Positions 10,684-20,150 of a DNA stretch of 64,000 nucleotides are shown here, one piece after another; the stretch's first letter is position 1, and each line of letters begins with the position of its first letter. The notes under the pieces are model-generated. The model was not told the DNA's origin and ran no database searches. It was given only the letters and a program-made list of their open reading frames with translations. The translations under genes and the position numbers were made by a program. Source of the DNA: Aplectana chamaeleonis (taxonomy: Eukaryota > Nematoda > Chromadorea > Rhabditida > Cosmocercidae); NCBI GenBank assembly GCA_029168955.1, contig JAPDOI010000066.1, positions 879,001-943,000 on the forward strand, read 5' to 3'.

Positions 10684-11864
10684 ATCCTTTTTGATCTCGC
10701 TGTTAAGCTCAGCATGGGGTCCAGATGATTAACCGCTCTCCTCGCATCTCTCGTTCTAATTTTGTCGAGGATGTCCCTGTTGACATTTGGATAGAACGTC
10801 TTGACGCGACCGATAGGAAGAGCCGCATTCATGGCCTTGCGGATTGCGTCAGATAGATGGCACTCTTTCTGGTGCACGCTTCCATTCCACGGGTAATCTG
10901 CGGATAGGCGAAGCGTAACTTCACTGAACAGGCGCCAGTCTGCTCGGCCTAAATTAAGATAAGAACGTTTGCGAACACCAGAAAAGGGAGCGAGAGAATT
11001 GGATAGATCGATGAGGACTAAGACAGGAACGTGGTCACTTGGCAGAGTAGTCGAGGTTGACCATGAGCAGCAGCTAGAAAAGTTTGACGAGACAAGAGAT
11101 ATGTCTGGGCTAGAAGATCGGCCGTTGGCAGGGAGACGAGTGGGCTGATCATCGTTAAAATGACCAGGTCGCACTTATCTGCACATTCTTCGACGTCATT
11201 TTCTCTAACATTAGGACCGAGAGGCGAGCAAAAGGTGTGAGCGTTGAAATCACCCGCGAAAACGACCGAGGATGAGAGGGAGCAGTGGCTCAGCTACTTG
11301 AGAAGTGGAGAGAAGATAAAACAAAGGTTGAAACTCGTCCGCCAAGAGCTGACCTTGGAGCATGGAAGGCAGTATAGCCCGAGATGTTAGGATGAGGATA
11401 GGTAGAGGATGGAGAGAGCTTGGTTTCTTGAACCATGATCACGTCTGGATGGTAAGTACGTGCGAAGAGAGAGAGTCCAGAAAGTTTGGCACGATGCCGT
11501 TTGGATTGATTTGCACAATGAAATGGGGGCGATTTGAGGTAGAGAAATCTGAGATGGAAGGTGAGGAGCATAACACACAGCGAAAAGATGAGTTATGATG
11601 CCTCACAGAATTGAGACCCAAACAGGAGAGATGCACCCACCTTCGGCATCCGAAGCACTGGACGCTGGTATGTCTCCAATTAACATCCTCTCCGCACGTG
11701 GCGCATAGGTACTTCTGAGCTTGTCCAGGATTCCTCTCCACGCCGGCCCTTTGCAGGAGAATCCGAAGGAGAGCTGCGGCCGGCCAACACCTCTCCCATG
11801 ACAAAAACCCTCTTTGTGGAGGGGATGACGTCGGTTTGCACGGAGGTGATCTTCTTTCCTCCAC
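10680..11864 (-). pseudogene. CR1 ORF: PHD finger followed by AP-like endonuclease (frameshifted)
   Basis: The frame at 11439-11864 has a Cys4-His-Cys3 pattern (CATCGED, QCFGCRRWVHLSC, CVLC), the spacing of a PHD finger, then a linker into VQINPNGIV. After a frameshift, 11290-11571 gives the endonuclease N-terminus with VQETKLS (catalytic Glu). Further frames give GDFNAH (about 11225-11245) and SDHVPV in 10680-11174, the usual Asp-Asn and Asp-His signatures. The stretch between VSTFVLSSL and GDFNAH is shorter than expected, suggesting a deletion. PHD fingers are known in CR1-like elements, classically in ORF1; here PHD and endonuclease appear to lie in one ORF. Confidence 0.75.
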
Positions 11865-11910
11865 ACTGCCACGGCACGAACGTACGACATCTCGGCAGCA
11901 TCCAATGGGC

Positions 11911-12385
11911 GATAGGCCTTCCTTGTACTTTTACTGCCACAAATACTCGATCTCGTATACTTTCGACCAAATTGCTCGGCCTTTGCCAGTCCATCTTGCT
12001 CCATTTTTCGGTTATTGCCTGTTGGAGCGCAGAAATCAGGAGAAATCGCCGGCCATTGGCTTAGACCCGACAAACTAAAATATCCCAGAGATTCTTTATT
12101 TTGTTGAGATCAGGACTGCAGACTACCCACTCTGGACAAGATAGTTATTGGCGAGCAAAGAAGCCGACCTCGGACCTGCTGTTTGGTTGTCCTGTTAGAA
12201 ACTGCAACTTTGTCGCCCGAAAAGGTGGGGAAATGGAAGTAGGTTTCTTTCAAACGTCGTCTAGTACTCGCTGGAGATCATCCGAGTGCTTGCGAACGGG
12301 AGCTGTAGACGTCCTCGACAGGCAAATGCTCTGACAGATTATGGGAGATCTGCAACCGCAGTTCCGACGGCTGAAGTGGACAGCT
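11911..12385 (-). pseudogene. Tc1-like transposase, C-terminal half (left arm)
   Basis: Minus-strand translation gives the Tc1 hallmark SPDLNKIKNLWDIL (about 12080-12125), then ITEKWSKMDWQRP.NLVESI..RV.VAVKVQGRPIAHW, the usual C-terminal end of Tc1-type transposases. The catalytic glutamate of the SPDLNPIENLW signature is lysine here. A stop and frameshifts are present. The C-terminal codons run directly into the CR1 5' end at 11910, giving a chance open frame at 11680-11994 that joins the two. Confidence 0.75.
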
Positions 12386-12488
12386 ACTTCGACTATTTTT
12401 GTATAGGCGATGGTTTCTGACGGAAAGGAGTCTTTTCTCAATGGGTCTAATGGTCGGAAGTGCTACTAATGGAATTCGAGAGTAGGTG

Positions 12489-12975
12489 CTGTCCACTTTA
12501 GCCGTCGGAACTGCGGTCACAGATCTCCCACAATCTGTCAGAGCATTTGCCCGTCAAGGATGTCTACAGCTTGCGTTCGCCAGCAGTAGGATGATCCCCA
12601 AAGAGTACCAGAGGATATCAGAGCGACACCTACTTTCACTTTTCCAGGTTTTAGGGCGACGAAGTTGCAGTTTCTAGCAGGACAACCAGAAAGTTCACGT
12701 GAGCAGGTCTGAGATCGGCTTCTTTGCTCGGCAATAACTAATTTTTTCAGAGTGGATACTCTACAGACTTGATTCAACAAAATGGAGAATCTCTGTGATA
12801 TTTTAGTTTGTCGGGTCTGAGCCAATGACCGGCGATTTCTCCCGATTTCTTCGCTCCAACAGGTAATAACCGAGAAATGGAGCAAGATCGACTGGCAAAG
12901 GCCGATCAATTTGGTCGAAAGTATACGAAATCGAGTAATTGTGGCAGTGAAAGTGCAAGGAAGGCCTATCGCCCA
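12489..12975 (+). pseudogene. Tc1-like transposase, C-terminal half (right arm)
   Basis: The plus-strand copy reads SSRMIPKEYQRISERHLL, LGRRSCSF, then QDNQKVHVSR with the second catalytic aspartate in the usual QDN context, NKMENLCDILV retaining the glutamate, and ITEKWSKIDWQRPINLVESI. Stops after SCSF and in DILVCRV*A, and an indel before NKMEN, show it is dead. Compared with the left arm it keeps the catalytic Glu. The N-terminal DNA-binding half and first catalytic Asp are missing from both arms, so the element could only move with help in trans. Confidence 0.75.
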
Positions 12976-12990
12976 TTAGATTTGTTATCA

Positions 12991-13227
12991 TACATTTTTA
13001 TCGGACAAGAAATCCGATTTAGCCCAGGGGTGTCCTATCTTTTTGATACGCGATTTAAAGCATAATTTTTTTTAAAAAGTGTACAAACATTCGATCCAAC
13101 CCAAAAGAGGTATACGGGGGTTATTTCACATTCTGATCACAGTAGTATTAACGAAAAAGATCTACCTTGTTCAACAAACACGAGACCGGCAAATTCAGGG
13201 GGTGTCCTATCTTTATTATACGCAGTG
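12991..13227 (-). repeat. Right IR/DR end of the Tc1-like element
   Basis: Mirror image of the left end, with repeats at 13027-13051 and 13199-13223. Alignment to the left arm is continuous except for scattered substitutions and small indels. This arm has no insertion and shows what the left arm looked like before the CR1 arrived. Confidence 0.75.
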
Positions 13228-13236
13228 TAGTGTTGG

Positions 13237-13563
13237 TCATTTCACGAATCCCAGACGGAGGGAGAGCTTTTAGCATTTCAGCAGTGATGTTGTCATCTCC
13301 ACCTGCCTTTCCATTCTTCATTTCCCGGACACAATTCAAAACTTCAGCCTCAGTCGGCGGTTCCTCACAGACATCGTAATGTGCTCTCTGAATATGCGGG
13401 AGCTCAGGTAGTGACGGCGCTGGACGATTCAGTAGTGAACTGAAGTAATCCTTCCATAATGGCAGCGTCGCATCACCAACTGCAGCTCCATTGGTAGTGT
13501 TGAGGACAGCAGAACATCTCTTCATCTTGCCGCTATACGGTCGTAGCCTACCATAAGCCTCAG
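13237..13563 (-). pseudogene. RTE-clade LINE copy 1, upstream part (linker before RT)
   Basis: Minus-strand frame from about 13563 reads GRLRPYSGKMKRCSAVLNTTNG, LPLWKDYFSSLLNRPAP, PPTEAEVLNCVREMKNGKAGGDDNI.AEMLK.LPPSGIREMT, the segment that in RTE elements immediately precedes SIWMTERIPDSWRHAI. That continuation is found at 7597 and below. The 5.6 kb between 7598 and 13236 is therefore inserted DNA. The endonuclease part is absent, so this RTE copy is 5'-truncated near 13563. Confidence 0.8.
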
Positions 13564-13569
13564 AATATC

Positions 13570-14029
13570 GACGGACGAACCCCAGGCCCACATTCAGGAC
13601 CCGAAAATAAACCTGAAAATTGTTTGACGGGCAGGTACCGTTAATTTTTCGTCCGACTGAGAAAACTTCAGTAACTAGATGGGGAGAATCGCTTTGCACC
13701 TACTAACATGGATTTTAAAACGTCACTACAAGTATAGCAATTGATATATTTTATTGGAAACGGCGGATCGACCAGTTGCTGATTGCACATTGGTAGATTA
13801 AAAACGGTCAAAATGTGAAACAGGCCGAAACTCCTGTGTAAAATAGTATAAAGCAAATTTAGCCTCTACAAGGGCCTCAAAATTGTCTGAAAATGTTCGC
13901 TGGAAAGTTAGGAGACAAAACCTAGTCTGTGTCTGGATTTATGACTTGTTTTCTATTATCTTAGGTGATGCTAGTTGCTTGCAACCCACTGATCATTGCA
14001 ATGAGATAACCGCTCAGAGTTATCAGTTA
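13570..14029. other. No recognised feature
   Basis: AT-rich sequence with short open frames only. No splice-bounded exon and no repeat partner was found elsewhere in the window. Confidence 0.4.
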
Positions 14030-14101
14030 GCGGTGGCTCAGATGGTAAAGAGGTAGAGTACGAAACGATGGATTGGTGAATTCTGAAGGTTAGAATACTG
14101 C
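14030..14101 (+). pseudogene. tRNA-like sequence (probable tRNA pseudogene or SINE head)
   Basis: GCGGTGGCTCAGATGGTAAAG is a good internal A box (TGGCTCAGATGGT), and about 50 bases on GGTTAGAATAC resembles a decayed B box (GGTTCGAATCC). The first five bases, GCGGT, can pair with ACTGC at the end. The anticodon arm is not convincing and no isotype is assigned. Confidence 0.3.
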
Positions 14102-14134
14102 TAAGCAATATCAGTGTTGCGGCTGCCAACAATG

Positions 14135-14920
14135 CCACTTTTGTTCATCATGGTTATATTTTGCACTAATTTCAACCCTACAGTATTGCATCTCTTTGTG
14201 CAATGCGGAAAGACTTCAGAACATTTATTTCAAAAGCTGACGTTAGAAGGAAGGATAACACCACAAAAACTTCGTATCGAGCTTGTGCTTCTGCTCTATG
14301 ACCATTACTACGCCCAACACAATTAATTTTTCAGTTACAGAAATTGTTCCACCAGAATTTAGCAACCGCTAGCAGTTGTGGTAGCGCTCGTTGAAGCAGT
14401 CGAAACAAATTCGCTTCTCGCACCGACAGCAGCGCACAAATGCGGGAGTACCGCAGTTGCCAATTTCCTGATAAAGCCTACAGACAGACTCGTCCTAAGG
14501 GTAGGTTTGGTTGCGAACCTGCAATTTTCATTGTTTTAAATTACACTCAAGATAATGGAAAGAATCAGCAATACCGGTAAAGTATAATCGCTCACATTTG
14601 AGCGCTGCTGCGGGCGCTAGAAGCAACTTTGTTTCGGCTGCTTCATCGAGGGTTACCGCAGCTAGTGTGAAGTTGGCCATTGTGAAATTGTTGTAAAACC
14701 ATTTCTGTATTTGAAAAAAAATTTGTTCGGTGTTGTACTGGTCATAGAACAGAAACACAAGCTCAGGATGAGATTCTTGTTTTGGTGTATCCATCTTTCC
14801 AACGTCGGATTTCGGAACAAATGTTTCGAAGTCTTTCACCATTAAAGAAAGACATGCAACACTGTGATGGTTGAAATTAGTGCAAAACTTGAGAAAAGAA
14901 GTGATGAATCCGGACACAGA
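14135..14920. repeat. Imperfect palindrome with about 370-bp arms carrying a coding-like segment
   Basis: Plus-strand 14150-14505 and the reverse complement of 14530-14905 align along their length with many substitutions. Shared blocks include TTTTGCACTAATTTCAACC, GAGCTTGTG.TTCTG.TCTATGACCA and a stretch translating to ETK/NSLLAP.AA.KC. The spacer is only about 25 bp. It could be a foldback transposon or an inverted duplication of a gene segment. No target duplication was established. Confidence 0.6.
14528..14917 (-). CDS. 129-codon open frame in the right arm of the palindrome, unknown
   Basis: Open from MSGFITSFLKFCTNFN to ECNLKQ, without a signal peptide or membrane segment by eye. The mirror arm encodes a similar amino-acid sequence (LAVVVALVEAVETNSLLAPTAAHKC) but with stops and frame changes. 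Similarity at the protein level in both arms argues that this frame once coded for something. I do not recognise it. It may be an exon captured by the inverted duplication. Confidence 0.3.
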   Translation of the reverse strand: MSGFITSFLKFCTNFNHHSVACLSLMVKDFETFVPKSDVGKMDTPKQESHPELVFLFYDQYNTEQIFFQIQKWFYNNFTMANFTLAAVTLDEAAETKLLLAPAAALKCERLYFTGIADSFHYLECNLKQ

Positions 14921-14949
14921 GTAGGTTTTGTCCCCAAACTATTCAACGA

Positions 14950-15435
14950 ACAATTTATATAACCCTGTTTTGAGGCCCCTGTATCAGATATATTCGCTTT
15001 TTTCATTTTACACTGGAGTTTCGGTCTGTTTCACAATCGACCGTTTTTGATCTACTCAGGGGCATTCAGTAAAATTTCAAAACTCTGAATAGTTAATTTT
15101 TGTGTCAGCCACAACCCTCGATTGAACCCACAATCCTCGATTGACCTTTCTTCAAAACCCCATTTACAGGCTATAAAACGGCGAAATTCACATGGTTCTT
15201 ACGTGTGCTGGTGCGTAGCGGAGGTTAGAGATAGTGAGAGAGCAGAGGGCAGACGGAGGCCCAGGCGACGCGCGCGCCGCTCGCGCTTCGATTGATGCGA
15301 ATTTCGACGTTTTGTAGAGGGTAGCTCCTCTCCAGGGCCTTATCAGTTGGATTTGTGTTTCGGTGAGACGAGGTTTCTCACGTGTTTAGTTAGTTTCTTT
15401 GCTCACCTGATTAGAATCTTTCGAGTTGTTAGTTC
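14950..15435. other. No recognised gene
   Basis: Contains a short GC-rich stretch (GACGCGCGCGCCGCTCGCGC near 15269) and otherwise AT-rich DNA. No exon or repeat partner is identified. Confidence 0.4.
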
Positions 15436-15580
15436 GGACTTACTCGAGTATATTCGAATTCATACGATATTCGTACCTCGAAAGTGGGGTCATTCGGATA
15501 TTATTCGGTATTCGGACTTCAGAAAGGAATTTTATTTTAAAAAACTCGATTCCATTCGATATTCGGGCGTTTTGTCTAGA
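15436..15580. repeat. Second cluster of ATTCGAATA / TTCGGATATTATTCGG motifs
   Basis: Same motif vocabulary as 5107-5300 (ATTCGAATTC, TACGATATTCG, ATTCGGATATTATTCGG, CATTCGATATTCGG). Probably another copy of the same dispersed repeat. Confidence 0.45.
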
Positions 15581-15599
15581 GCTCACTATGCTAACGACT

Positions 15600-16755
15600 A
15601 GAATTTTTGCAGGGAACCATGATCTACCTCATCTCAGCCCGAAGACCCAGAAGGTTAGATTTGTGTTGTCTTTCTTCGATGTATACGAATATATCACATT
15701 CCGTGCTTCAGAAACGTTCTCGCAGCCGAGTCAATGATAGTTCTCCAACTGTTCATAGACCATTGAAAAAGCAACCCGTCATCACCACATGGTTTGGTTT
15801 TCTTTTCGAATTGGTTTCTTGAAGATCTGATTTTACGCACCTTTTAGGCTTTCTCCCGTTCGCAACACTTGATCTCCCGCGATCTCGATCGTCCACTGCG
15901 CATTATTGGATGAGGGGGGGGGCTGTTTTTCGCCTCTGTTTCACATGTATTCAAAATTTGAAGTGTTATCTACGAGGTCGTGGTATGGCATTTCTACAAA
16001 GATAGTTTTATTCTGTATCTTTCGTAATTTTTACGTAACGTTAACCCGGTAGGAGTGGTGTTGTTGATAAATCGCAATGTTTGAGCAGATAAAGCATGTT
16101 CTATCTCTCCGGTTGTTCATAGTATAATTTGTTGTATAGTGGGGCTGATTAAGAACTCTGCTAGGAGAACATTCTCCGCCTGCCCTGTCGTCGTTAGCGT
16201 ATCACAAAAACCTTTCATCAGGGATGTACGGGGAACGATTTTGGAGACTTGGCGATCGACAAAATATCTCAAAAATTGCCGGCATACGGCGAAAACCTTG
16301 CGTTTGAACTGATTCAGAATTATTACACTCTCCAGTACTTTCAAAACCTGCATTGCGATAGTTGGAGCTCAGGGCATCACATGAATAGAAATAGGATCAT
16401 TCCCTGACTTCGCGTGCTGCACAAACGCTTCTTGCTTGTTTTGGCTGCGCCACCATAAGTCGGAACTCGGAACAGAAAAAAGGTTTTGAGACCGAACAGA
16501 TGGCAGCTGACTAGGTCAAGGCATAGAAGGGAGCACTAAAGAGCCATGGAGCCTATAATCGTGGCCATGAAGGCGCGGAAAAGGGCTCTGTGGCTGTACT
16601 CGCTGCCGCGGGGTGATGGCCATTGTGTATTCCAACCCCTAAAGAGGCGGGAGAAACGAGGGAGGAGCGAGATTTCTGATTGGACGCAACAAGAGGCTGG
16701 CAACAGCCCGCTGGCTGCGTCTCTGTCCGTTTCTCCAGCCTCTAGGGGTTCGAAT
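15600..16755. other. Mostly unassigned; possible exon-like pieces at 15614-15655 and 15722-15788
   Basis: TTTTTGCAG|GGAACC...CCAGAAG|GTTAGA and TTCTCGCAG|CCGAGTC... are spliceable and phase-compatible with each other, giving a short basic peptide (SRVNDSSPTVHRPLKKQPV). I cannot tie them to a gene. The sequence from 16540 to 16755 is GC-richer and immediately precedes the hAT-like element. No repeat partner was found for the rest. Confidence 0.3.
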
Positions 16756-17084
16756 CAGGGATGAGCGGAATTCCGATTTCCGATGGTTTTTGGCCTTCCG
16801 ATTTCCGAAAAAAGCCTAAAAATGCGGAAGAAATCGGAAATATCCACGAAATTAGACTTTTTTCTCACTTCGCCCTACCAAATTCCTAGGGGGTTATTTC
16901 GGGCGCTGAGCTCGACTTGAGGTTCGTCTTAACCTTTTGCAAAGCCAGCGTTGATAGTAAATGGGTTTTCGACATCAGTTAACCACCACCTTAGCACGCG
17001 GCTTTACCACCAGCCTTACGCAAGTAAACCGCCAGGTCTGTGCGAGCTCACCGATCTTCAAATTCGATAGGAGGACATCCAAGA

Positions 17085-17580
17085 CGCCGAAGAAAGGGTG
17101 CAAGACCCCAATGAGATCGTGCAAATTGTGCGCGGGACCCTAGTGGAAGTGGGCAGGATCTATGCCGGACTCTAGTGGGTGTGTGTAGGACTCGGGTGGG
17201 AGTATGCAGGATGTGTGACGGACCACAGTGGAAGTGTGTAGGGTGTGAGCAGGACTTCTCAATAAAGTCCTATATGCTTTTCACGACGTCCTGCTCACCT
17301 CCTGTGAAGCCCTGCACATATTCCTTTCCCAACATCCTGCATACTCCCTCCTGAACGGATTGCTCGAGCTCCTGCACACTCCCAGTGAAGTCTTGCACAC
17401 ATTCCACGACGCTCTTCCCACATTCCTCGACTTCTTGCACACTCCCAGAGATGTGCTGCGCACATTCCGTGACCTCTGCACAATCTCAGTGATTCCGCGT
17501 GCAGCTGCACGCTCCCTCGGGATGCCGCTCATCTGCACACTCTCATGGAGGTCCTGTATACATCCTACACACACCCTCTT
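17085..17580. repeat. Degraded 21-bp minisatellite in two opposite orientations
   Basis: Units of the GTGCAGGACCCCAGTGGAAGT family (see 27948-29917) run on the plus strand from about 17085 to 17260 and on the minus strand from about 17275 to 17580 (CCTGCACACTCCCAGTGAAG and variants). Units are strongly diverged. The opposed orientation makes the block a loose inverted repeat inside the hAT-like element. Confidence 0.6.
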
Positions 17581-17869
17581 GGATCATGCGCCACTTCTTC
17601 AGCGTCCTGAATGCTTTTCACTACGGCTTGAGTACTCTTCAGCAAAAGCAAGCGCAAGGAACACGCGTCATCGTATCCAATCTCGCGTTGAAGGCATCGA
17701 ACGCGCTGAAAACCACTAACCGTTTTTCGGGTTTGAATCATAGATAGGGCCCGCCTGAGAACGTAGGTAGAGTTTTTGGGTCACCAAGGCATTATTGTGA
17801 AGATGTAGGAGATCGTATGGCTCGAGCCCCGTCAAAAGAGTATCACCTGTATCACCTATCCTCCCGTTG

Positions 17870-18150
17870 ATCATCGACAGTGTCGAGCCTGCGTCAGTAA
17901 CGTATCCATTCGTCCCTATCGCGCGCCAAAGTTGGCCACAAAATCCTACTCACTCTAGGAACACGAAGACTCTCACTCCTTTCGTCAAGGCTCTGGGTGA
18001 AGAAATTCGACCATCGTGTTGGAGGATGGCCAGTAGTGCGCCTGAAGTCCCGCGGTACTCAATCTGTTACAGCTCTTGTCCAAAGGTTATCCTCGAAACG
18101 CATTACGTGCCCGGCCCGCCTGATTTTCGAGGACTTAGCATATTAAACCG
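17870..18150 (-). pseudogene. RTE-type LINE, C-terminal fragment
   Basis: Minus-strand translation, with stops, reads RAGHVMRFEDNLWTRAVTD, VPRDFRRTTGHPPTRWSNFFT and LDERSESSCS. This is the conserved C-terminal segment of a second RTE subfamily (WAGHVMRF.DNRWTRAV..W.PRD.KR..GRPPTRW), different from the subfamily at 5610 and 21630. Only about 280 bp remain, inside the hAT-like element. Confidence 0.6.
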
Positions 18151-19120
18151 CGTCCCTGATTTTCGACCGTCTGCGTAGCTCGGAACTCTTAACTCCTTGT
18201 CTCACTTGCGTGAAACGTGAAACTCCAAGCATGCTTTAAGTGTCAAGAGAGTATGTACATAAAAATTGTTCAATAAAGAAGAATAATCTCAAGTTTTTTG
18301 GGGGGCACTGTTAAGAAGGTAGGGTTAAGAAATTCGCTGAACGCATTTCCGATTTTTGATGGTTTTGGCGTTCCGATTTCCGAAATTTCGAAGATCTTTC
18401 CGATTTCCGCAATTCAGAAAAAAATTTCCGCTCATCCCTGGTTCGAATACAGAACGGCCACCACCCGCTGCCGGCGTCTGGACTGCTTTCGGGGGGGGGG
18501 GCGATGTTTAATTGCCAGCTTTGAGCGTGCCTATCAGGGATGAGCGGAATAAAAATTTTGAATTTCGGAATTCGGGACAAAATTAAAATTTCGAAAATCG
18601 GCAATCGAAACAAAGTTCACATTTCGGAAATCGGAAATCGAAACAAGTTTCAACTTTTCGGAAAGCAGAATTCCGAAGCCGAAAAACTGCGGAAATCGCA
18701 ATTCGAAATCGTAAAACGGAACAAGGAATACTTGCTGCTGACATCGAAAAATATGTCCTTGACCCTCCGGTCAAAAAGCATAGCCATTACTTAATCATCA
18801 TTCCCCAGATACTTCTCCATCCTAGGCCCTAGACCATTACGAAGAAAATTTCTGGTCCCATGGGGATCCCATCAGGAATGTGCGTAATTGCGACTGGAGA
18901 CTAGGAGCTCCAAGGACTACCGGGCTCTTTTCAGTGTTACGTCGAACGGCTAAGAAAATGAACGATTTCCGTAAGCAATCCAGAATTTAAAAAATGTTTA
19001 CTCACTATTATCGCTACCCAGTGGAGGGATCACAACAAGTTTGGTCTATATGTCGCTGGTAGTTGTTCGGTATGTGCACATTCGGCACTGATCGTCTGAT
19101 ACATTGCGTTCACTACTGAC

Positions 19121-19179
19121 GGTTGGCCCAAACTCGGTACCACGTGTTATAACATACATGCACCGAGTTTGCGCCAACC
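19121..19179. repeat. 59-bp hairpin unit, copy 1
   Basis: GGTTGGCCCAAACTCGGTAC ... GCACCGAGTTTGCGCCAACC forms an imperfect stem of about 20 bp. A second copy of the same length lies at 52841-52899, and similarity continues about 35 bases to the right in both (CCAATGGGAAACGCA / CCAGAGGGGAACGCA). It is probably one end of a dispersed element. Confidence 0.55.
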
Positions 19180-20011
19180 TCCAATGGGAAACGCACAGTA
19201 CCAGTGCGATCCGTGCAAACTGTACATACGTGTCTTACAGAATATTCGTACCCTACAGTCATTATTGTTTTTAACAATGCGGCTTCTAAACCTAGGATAT
19301 CAATATTTTGGACCCAAGATAACGTCATGCAGCGGGCGCGGCGCCGCTTCGGTGCTAAACAAAAGCGTTACACCCCTGAGAGAGCGAAATTTAGGTTTTG
19401 TAGCAAAGAGCCCTCAATGATTGTGATGGTCCCTGAAAAATTGTACAGCTGGGAAAAACGCTCAACCCGTTCTCGATTCAAAACAAGGACTTTGAAGTCC
19501 GAGCCACAGGACTATTCTGTGAACATTCTACACATTGTTAACCAGTCGTATTCAAGAACTCAGAGAAGATTGTTAAGAAATATATTCTGGAAATTATATC
19601 CTATAATGCTATTTGCACAGAACAGTTCTATAGTTTACCGCAATGTTGATAGGACATGGTGCGGTTGCGGACTTGTCTCGCTCGTCGCTGGAAATACAGT
19701 TTACCGCAATGTCAAAAGGACATGGTGCGGTTGCGGTCACACACTAAAACTACGGTGGAAAACCTGGCTCTGACAGATTTCATTATTGATCGAAAGCACC
19801 GCTAATTTTGTGGGTGAGTTAGGGTTTTTCTTTTTTTTTCTAGTTTGTTTCATTTTTGTTACTGACTCGTATAATATAACGATTAGGGGCTTTTCTTAGT
19901 GTGCGTGGGGACTTCGCCGTTTTTTTCGTTTTCAGAACGGAATTTTGAAAAAAAAGGCATTGCCAACGGCTAATTACCTTCACACATTAAGAATTGCCCC
20001 TATTCGCAATA

Positions 20012-20150
20012 CTTGAAGGCAGCATACACGCTCGTAAATGTGGTCGGGAGAAGCATGAGAATCGAACCGTATGGCTTACCAAATAATGCCCACGCCTTTT
20101 GAAGCATCAAAAACGACCCACAATGCCGTTTTGAGCATCTTAGAGAAGGG
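20012..20150. mobile_element. Half copy of the palindromic TTAA MITE
   Basis: AAGGCAGCATACACGCTCGTAAA and CATCAAAAACGACCCACAATG match one arm of the element at 24932-25401. The second arm is absent. The right-end sequence CATCGTGAAAACTGCCTTTA at about 20575-20592 belongs to a different TTAA family. Confidence 0.6.

Larger units (their letters stand above)
8582..11899 (-). mobile_element. CR1-clade LINE with PHD finger, near complete, inserted in the Tc1-like element
   Basis: Flanked by the 11-bp direct repeat ATCCAATGGGC (8571-8581 and 11900-11910). The uninterrupted right arm of the palindrome has one equivalent of this site, so it is a target-site duplication. The minus-strand order is short 5' leader, PHD-type zinc finger, AP-endonuclease domain, reverse transcriptase and C-terminal zinc-knuckle, ending in a short (GAA)n-type microsatellite, as CR1 elements do. 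Several frameshifts, a 24-bp tandem duplication carrying a stop at 9996-10042 and a probable deletion inside the endonuclease make it defective. The 5' terminus at 11899 is confirmed by the identical end at position 47. Confidence 0.9.
8323..13227. mobile_element. Tc1-like palindromic (foldback) element with IR/DR ends, containing a nested CR1
   Basis: Outer ends are CACTGCGTA... (8323) and ...CGCAGTG (13227), flanked by TA (8321-8322, 13228-13229), the Tc1/mariner target duplication. Each roughly 230-250 bp end carries two copies of GCGTATCAWAAAGATAGGAC in the same orientation, at 8327 and 8501, and in mirror image at 13027 and 13199. This is the IR/DR layout known from Sleeping Beauty, Minos and Bari-like elements. 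Inward, both arms encode the 3' half of a Tc1-type transposase in opposite orientation. They meet at a roughly 100-bp spacer (12386-12488). Without the CR1 and one copy of its target duplication the element is about 1.58 kb. It sits in the RTE LINE. Confidence 0.8.
16756..18440. mobile_element. hAT-like non-autonomous element 1
   Basis: Ends are CAGGGATGAGCGGAA (16756) and TTTCCGCTCATCCCTG (18440), with the perfect 8-bp target duplication GTTCGAAT at 16748-16755 and 18441-18448. An 8-bp duplication with CAGGG-type ends is characteristic of hAT transposons. Subterminal sequence is a run of ATTTCCGATTTCCGA-like repeats at both ends. No transposase is visible; the interior holds a degraded 21-bp minisatellite and a piece of an RTE LINE. 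Confidence 0.85.

Noticed and set aside
11680..11994. Open frame joining a Tc1-like transposase C-terminus to CR1 sequence
   Set aside because: It crosses the exact CR1 insertion junction at 11900-11910 and both partners are broken genes, so the fusion is accidental.
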